8,936 nt of DNA from positions 5,715 through 14,650 of the forward strand of contig RYWC01000012.1 of assembly GCA_003979335.1 (NCBI GenBank), read 5' to 3'. The notes beneath the pieces are model-generated. The model saw only the letters and a list, made by a program, of their open reading frames with translations, searched no databases and had not been told where the DNA came from. This DNA is from Clostridia bacterium (GTDB lineage: Bacteria > Bacillota_A > Clostridia > Christensenellales > Borkfalkiaceae). Of this stretch, positions 4,535 to 8,936 are shown piece after piece (position 1 is the first letter of the stretch; every line of letters starts with the position of its first letter). The position numbers were made by a program, and so were the translations under genes.

Positions 4535-7500
4535 TTATTCTTTGTTTTCTTCGCCGCCGTCAGACGTTTCTTCAACAGTTGAAGAGGGATTCTCTTCATT
4601 AGCGCCGTCGGGGGTTTCTTCCGTAGTTGTTGTATCTTCGGTAGTAACTTCTTCCGCGGTATTTGCGTTATTTTCCGCGCCGCCGTTGTTGTCGGAAGTT
4701 TCGGCTTCGGTTTCCTCGTTCTTTACAAGGTGAAGTTTTCTGATATAACGGTCGCGCTTGCGGTAAACGTTTTTGTTTGATGCCGCGTTGTTTTTCTTTC
4801 TTCTGTTCTTGATATACTGCGTAACGCCTATGGATACAAGGGTTATGAGAAGAACAACTACAAGAACTATCGAGGAAATATAAAGCCCGAGTTCTGCCGA
4901 GCTTGCCGCCTCGTCGTCGGTATCGCTGTCGTCGCCATCGTCGGTAGCGGTGTTTTTGGTGATGCTTTGGTCAACTGCCGAATAGTCTACGAATACGTTT
5001 CTTGAATGCTGCTGTTCGTCGTCGAATTTAAGGAACGCAAGCTTTTCGGTGAACAGAGACGTTTCGTAATTGTAACCCGTTTCCCCATCGCTTGCCGTGT
5101 CTGCGTTGAAAGGTACGTAAGCCGCTGAATCGTAAAGGGTGTAGGTGTAGTAGTTGGCGTCGAAACCGTAATCTGCTTTTACAGTGTCTTCGATGTCGTG
5201 CTTTTTAAGAAGCTCTTCATATGCCGAAATGTTTTCCGTTTTGATTTCGTCGAAAAGCTTAGTCCCGTCGGGAAGACCTTTTATAAGGTTGTAATAAGCG
5301 TTAAGAATTTCCGTTTCATACTGTTTAAGACGGGTTTCAACGTTGTTTACGGTGTGCTGGCTGATGTCGAAAGCAACTGCGCTTGTGTTGTCCGCGTTGC
5401 CTTTTTCGTCTCTTACGCCGTTCCAAAGTTCAAGCCTGTAATCTTTTGCTTCGCTACCTGCCTGAATAACGAAGTTTACCGTAATCCATCCGTTTTCATC
5501 GCCGAAGTTTGCGCAGTCTTCCGCGGTTATTTTTACCGCAAATTTCTTGTCAAGCGCAGTATAATTATATCTTGCAAGGTCTTTATCAAAGGCGTTTACT
5601 TCCGTAAGAGGCTTCATCTTGCCGTCTTCCGCGTCTTTTACAAGATAGAAATACTTTCCGTCTTTGTACTCGTAAACGTTTTCGCCGTTGCTGTTGCAAA
5701 GGTAGTGGTCTGCAACTTTACTGCGGTCTGTCGCGCTGAGGTAATAATCTTCGCCGTCTTTAAGGTCGTCGTAATTTACGGGATTGCCGTCCTTATCAAA
5801 GAAGTTATTGTGCTCGAATTTCGAATCTTTATAAGTCTTTATAAGGTTGTGCAGGTTTGCGTAAACCTTACCGTCCTTACCGTCGTAAAGTCCGTCGTCC
5901 CTGAGTGTGTAAACAATGTGCTTGCGGTGGGTTTCACTGTTCCAATCGCTGTCGAACTCTTCGTCAAGAACGTTACCTTCTTCGTCATAATAGAATGTGT
6001 AGTCGGGCGTGTTGTAACTTAAAACGTTTTTGTCGTCGGGGTTGACCAGATAAACATAAGCAAACGCGTCGGAGCCTGAGACTTTGACTTTTACGCTGAC
6101 CGTTTCGGCATTGTTTGCGGAAACGCTCTTCTTTTCGCCGATAAATCCGTAGTTTGCAACTTCGCTCAAAGTGTAGTAGGTTGCGTTTTCATCCCATGTC
6201 GTGCCTGCGGCAGGCTTATATTTTTTGCCGTTTAAAGCGGTGATTATATCTGCGCCTGTTTCGTTTTCGCCTGCTTCAAGATAATAATTTCCGTTATCGA
6301 ACGTCTCTTCGGTTGCGTCAGCTTTGTCTGCATATTTTCTTAAAACGTCGTTTATTATGATAAGGGGCTGATAGCAGTTTTCGCCGAATACATCGCTCCA
6401 ATTGCCGCTTGCTTTACCGAAGCTTGTCGCAATTGTGCTCCAATTCGCGTAGCTTTCCGCGTGTTCTTTATTAATAAGACCGGCCAGAGCGTTTGTATTG
6501 CCAGCGTCGAACGAAGGCTTGCTGTCAGCGTCCGTAACGGAAGAGCTTCCGCCGTTTTTGCCTACATACTTGTCGGGCGTTGCAATTCCCGTCTTTATGT
6601 CGGAAGTTCCCGTAGCCTCGTCCATAACTTTTCCGCTTTCGCTGTCGTCTTCGTTTGAGAACGAGAACAGGGCGGTGGTAGTGCCGCTTGAAGCAAGGTC
6701 GTAAATTTCTTTATCTATTTCAAGCGTCTGCATGTTTGCCACAACCGCCCAACCTGCGTTGTAATTGCCTGCGGCGTTAATAATTGCGGTGGTGCCGAAA
6801 CTGAAATCGATTTTAAAGTTTTTAGCTACGTCTGTGTCATTCTTTACAAAGAAGAAACACTGTACCCAGCCTTCATATATATCTTTCTGGTTTTCGAAAT
6901 TCGTCTTGTTGCCCGTCGTGTCAATTGTCAGCGTCTGCGCGCTGTCCTTTATGGGCAAACCGTTTTCGTCTTCCTCGTAAATTTTAAGGGTGGCGGCGGT
7001 GCCGCCGTCCATATCGCTGGTTTTTACCCAAAGAGATACAACGTAATAGCCGTCTTTATCGGTATCGCCTACGCTGAACGAGGGGGTAATTGTTGCGGTA
7101 TAGGGCACGCCCCATTCGGAGAACAATGCAAGAATGTTTCCGCCGTTTTTTGCAGGAAGTTTGTCCAATCCTTTGACTGCGTCGTTAAGTTCTTTGGCGT
7201 AAGTTCCCGTAAAAGTATGGTTCTTTGCGAACGCGCCTATAATGTCTTCGCTTGTGGGCAGAGGCTGTGTATCCTTTACAAGGTTTAAATCGCTCTGCGT
7301 CTTTTTACCTACGTTGGTCGTGTTAAAAGAGTTGGTGGTAGCGGCGTAAATTTTGCCCTTGCTGTCCTTTTCTGTCGTAAGGGCGGCGGTTACATTTGCG
7401 GCGCCGAACTCAAACGAGTTGTAAACGTTGCCTGCGCCCTGTTCGGAAGCAAGGTCGATGAGGTAGCGGAAGTCGTAAGCGTGCCTTGTATCGCTGCTGC

Positions 7501-8842
7501 CTCTTGTCAGAACGTCGGCATAGAAAATTTTATCGTCCGCTTCCGAGGTAAGGTTGCAACTTGTCCCTTTTGCCGTTATTTCGGAAGCATAGTCGCCGTA
7601 ACTGCACTTTTCGTCTTCGAGAGAGCGGTATTTGGTAACCTTTACGTCGTCAAAGAAAGCGTAACCTGTAACTTTTTCGTTGTTGTCGCTGCCGCCGAGC
7701 CCGAGCCTGATTTGAACGGTGCTTGACGCAAAGTCGCATGCGTTGACGTAAACGGTATAGTTGAGCCAGCCGTTGCTTTCAACGCCGTCCAAAGCGTTGT
7801 CGGGCGCGCCTGCAATAATTTTTTCTGTGTTTATGGCTTTAACGGAAAAATTGTCGATTGTGGTACTGTTGACCTGTTGAATAATTTCCACATACGCGCC
7901 TTTGTCTTCGTCTTCAAGCGCGCTGTAACCCTTGTCGAATTTAAGGTCTGAAGTTTTAACCCAGAACGAAATTTCCGCCGAGGTGTTTGCTTCAAGGGTT
8001 ATTGCGGAAGCGGTGTAATATTGGTTTACGCCGTTAAACTTAGTGTCGGTGGGGGAGTTGTGTATCATAAGCACGTTGGAAACGTAATTTTCTTTTCCGT
8101 CGCCGTCCTTATAATACAGGCTGCCTGTTATATCTTCGGTAAGAAGTTCGTATTCTTTGCCGTCAACAGTAATTTTTGTGTTGTCGTCATTGATATCGTA
8201 ATGGGTTTTGGGATTGGAGATAGTCTGCTTTCTCACATACTTGGTAAAGTCTGTGTCGAAATAGAATTCCCCGTCGTCCTCGTTCTTGTAAACTTGGGTT
8301 TTTCCTTCGCCCTCGCCGATATAATAATTATCGCCTTCCTGAACAATGCCGAAGTAAGCTTCATAACCCTGATTTTTAATCCAGCTGTCTTTTACGTCGT
8401 CCGCTTCGAGCATAGCGGCGTAGTTGTCCTTGTAAAGAAGGTCCCTCGAACGCATACCGTTATAGTCGACGTATTCCTCGTTGTCCGAAGAAAGGTCGTT
8501 GTTATAATCGAGTTTTCCAGAAAGTTCTTCGTCGGTTATGTCTTTAAAAGCCTTGTCCGAAACGTTTATAACGCCCGATTTGACGGAAGTGTCTCCGCCG
8601 AGCGACCAGTTATTTACGTTTCTTATAAAGTGCACGGCTTTGTCGGGAATTGCAAAATGCTCGAAGTTTCCGTTTTTCAAAAGCTGTGTATCGTCCCTTG
8701 CGGCGACGGCGTTGGATTGCTCGTCGTCTTCTCCGTTGTTCGCGCAGGCTGCCGCAAGTCCGGTGCAGGTAACCGACAGCGCGCAAAGCATAGCTATTAG
8801 GGATTTTCTCGTTCTGTTTTTATTAGAGTAATTTTTAGCCAT
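4535..8842 (-). CDS. Giant exported, membrane-anchored surface protein with repeated beta-sandwich modules
   Basis: This 1435-residue protein starts 4 nt after AGGAG (8847-8851). An N-terminal signal (basic 8-13, hydrophobic 15-32) ends at LAAAC with Cys33, a plausible though not ideal lipobox. NGNFE (57-61) opens a carbohydrate-binding-module-like fold. Three divergent modules recur, each with a surface strand and a Gly-Trp strand: ISFWVKTSDL (291-300) with NGWLNY (357-362); VSLWVKTSDM (602-611) with EGWVQC (657-662); VSVKVKVSGS (915-924) with NGWITV (1117-1122). Module one ends GYAFFDDVKVTKY, typical of galactose-binding-like jelly rolls. Acidic, Tyr-rich insertions (about 120-255 and 950-1090) contain YxDxxG-like units. 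One membrane segment (about 1318-1344) is followed by a basic stretch and a 91-residue tail ending Glu/Thr-rich. No catalytic motif was recognised. Glycan binding at the cell surface is inferred. It is transcribed toward the element. Confidence 0.85.
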   Translation of the reverse strand: MAKNYSNKNRTRKSLIAMLCALSVTCTGLAAACANNGEDDEQSNAVAARDDTQLLKNGNFEHFAIPDKAVHFIRNVNNWSLGGDTSVKSGVINVSDKAFKDITDEELSGKLDYNNDLSSDNEEYVDYNGMRSRDLLYKDNYAAMLEADDVKDSWIKNQGYEAYFGIVQEGDNYYIGEGEGKTQVYKNEDDGEFYFDTDFTKYVRKQTISNPKTHYDINDDNTKITVDGKEYELLTEDITGSLYYKDGDGKENYVSNVLMIHNSPTDTKFNGVNQYYTASAITLEANTSAEISFWVKTSDLKFDKGYSALEDEDKGAYVEIIQQVNSTTIDNFSVKAINTEKIIAGAPDNALDGVESNGWLNYTVYVNACDFASSTVQIRLGLGGSDNNEKVTGYAFFDDVKVTKYRSLEDEKCSYGDYASEITAKGTSCNLTSEADDKIFYADVLTRGSSDTRHAYDFRYLIDLASEQGAGNVYNSFEFGAANVTAALTTEKDSKGKIYAATTNSFNTTNVGKKTQSDLNLVKDTQPLPTSEDIIGAFAKNHTFTGTYAKELNDAVKGLDKLPAKNGGNILALFSEWGVPYTATITPSFSVGDTDKDGYYVVSLWVKTSDMDGGTAATLKIYEEDENGLPIKDSAQTLTIDTTGNKTNFENQKDIYEGWVQCFFFVKNDTDVAKNFKIDFSFGTTAIINAAGNYNAGWAVVANMQTLEIDKEIYDLASSGTTTALFSFSNEDDSESGKVMDEATGTSDIKTGIATPDKYVGKNGGSSSVTDADSKPSFDAGNTNALAGLINKEHAESYANWSTIATSFGKASGNWSDVFGENCYQPLIIINDVLRKYADKADATEETFDNGNYYLEAGENETGADIITALNGKKYKPAAGTTWDENATYYTLSEVANYGFIGEKKSVSANNAETVSVKVKVSGSDAFAYVYLVNPDDKNVLSYNTPDYTFYYDEEGNVLDEEFDSDWNSETHRKHIVYTLRDDGLYDGKDGKVYANLHNLIKTYKDSKFEHNNFFDKDGNPVNYDDLKDGEDYYLSATDRSKVADHYLCNSNGENVYEYKDGKYFYLVKDAEDGKMKPLTEVNAFDKDLARYNYTALDKKFAVKITAEDCANFGDENGWITVNFVIQAGSEAKDYRLELWNGVRDEKGNADNTSAVAFDISQHTVNNVETRLKQYETEILNAYYNLIKGLPDGTKLFDEIKTENISAYEELLKKHDIEDTVKADYGFDANYYTYTLYDSAAYVPFNADTASDGETGYNYETSLFTEKLAFLKFDDEQQHSRNVFVDYSAVDQSITKNTATDDGDDSDTDDEAASSAELGLYISSIVLVVVLLITLVSIGVTQYIKNRRKKNNAASNKNVYRKRDRYIRKLHLVKNEETEAETSDNNGGAENNANTAEEVTTEDTTTTEETPDGANEENPSSTVEETSDGGEENKE

Positions 8843-8909
8843 ATAACTCCTGAGTTCATATGCGGTAAAATGGCGTTTGTTTTAAGCCGCCGCATCTAAA
8901 TCTATTATA
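8843..8909 (-). promoter_or_regulatory. Upstream region of the surface-protein gene: weak promoter, 5' hairpin, ribosome binding site
   Basis: Read on the minus strand, TATAAT lies at 8909-8904, about 60 nt before the start codon, but no good -35 box stands 16-18 nt upstream. The leader contains a 6-bp stem (8860-8865/8890-8895) with an inner GGC/GCC pairing, then AGGAG (8851-8847). The TATAAT sits in A/T-rich sequence, so it could be fortuitous. Confidence 0.35.
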
Positions 8910-8936
8910 TAAATATATAATCGTACCATATCATTT

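Noticed and set aside
5198..8831. Several long plus-strand frames (5198-6022, 8021-8800, 8538-8831)
   Set aside because: These are antisense shadows of the 1435-residue gene: Val/Phe-rich translations caused by its codon bias, without ribosome binding sites.

Overview
The window looks like a compact mobilizable element (about positions 5-4513) inserted beside a host cell-surface gene in a low-to-mid GC Gram-positive bacterium, most likely class Clostridia (Bacillota). The lineage call rests on strong GGAGG-type ribosome binding sites, the clostridial Tn4451-like pairing of a MobV-type relaxase with a large serine recombinase, and a large Christensenellales-style membrane-anchored surface protein. 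No lineage marker gene is present, so it is tentative.

Positions 1-857 hold no conventional gene but are packed with structure. There is a partial inverted repeat of the right end (5-24) and a good sigma-A promoter (82-110). A run of about eight stable hairpins (118-358) could be a structured RNA of about 240 nt; it includes four arms that can pair in two mutually exclusive ways (262-310). A short leader ORF with a strong ribosome binding site (541-696) contains two abutting hairpins. Next come a duplicated GCCCTTGCA-centred motif and an oriT-like cluster of hairpins just before the relaxase.

Positions 858-2051 encode the MobV/Pre-type relaxase. It has no ATG/GTG/TTG start near its ribosome binding site: the site points to ATT or ATA. 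The residue aligned with the MobM catalytic His22 is Glu, and the last His of the metal motif is Gln. A perfect consensus promoter (TTGACA-17-TATAAT) then drives a three-gene operon: a small ribbon-helix-helix-like protein (2167-2385), a TnpW-like protein (2473-2748) that again can only start at ATT/ATA, and a large serine recombinase (2745-4409) whose ATG overlaps the TnpW stop as ATGA. A bidirectional terminator and a long imperfect palindrome close the element.

The working model is that the serine recombinase, perhaps assisted by the TnpW-like protein, excises and integrates the element. The relaxase and oriT would let a helper conjugative system mobilize the excised circle, and the small DNA-binding protein would regulate the operon or act in the relaxosome. 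There is no resistance or metabolic cargo; the only unexplained content is the structured RNA and leader region at the left end.

Positions 4535-8842 (minus strand) encode a 1435-residue exported protein. It has a probable lipoprotein-type signal, three divergent copies of a jelly-roll-like beta-sandwich module, one C-terminal membrane segment and an acidic cytoplasmic tail. It converges on the element and appears intact.
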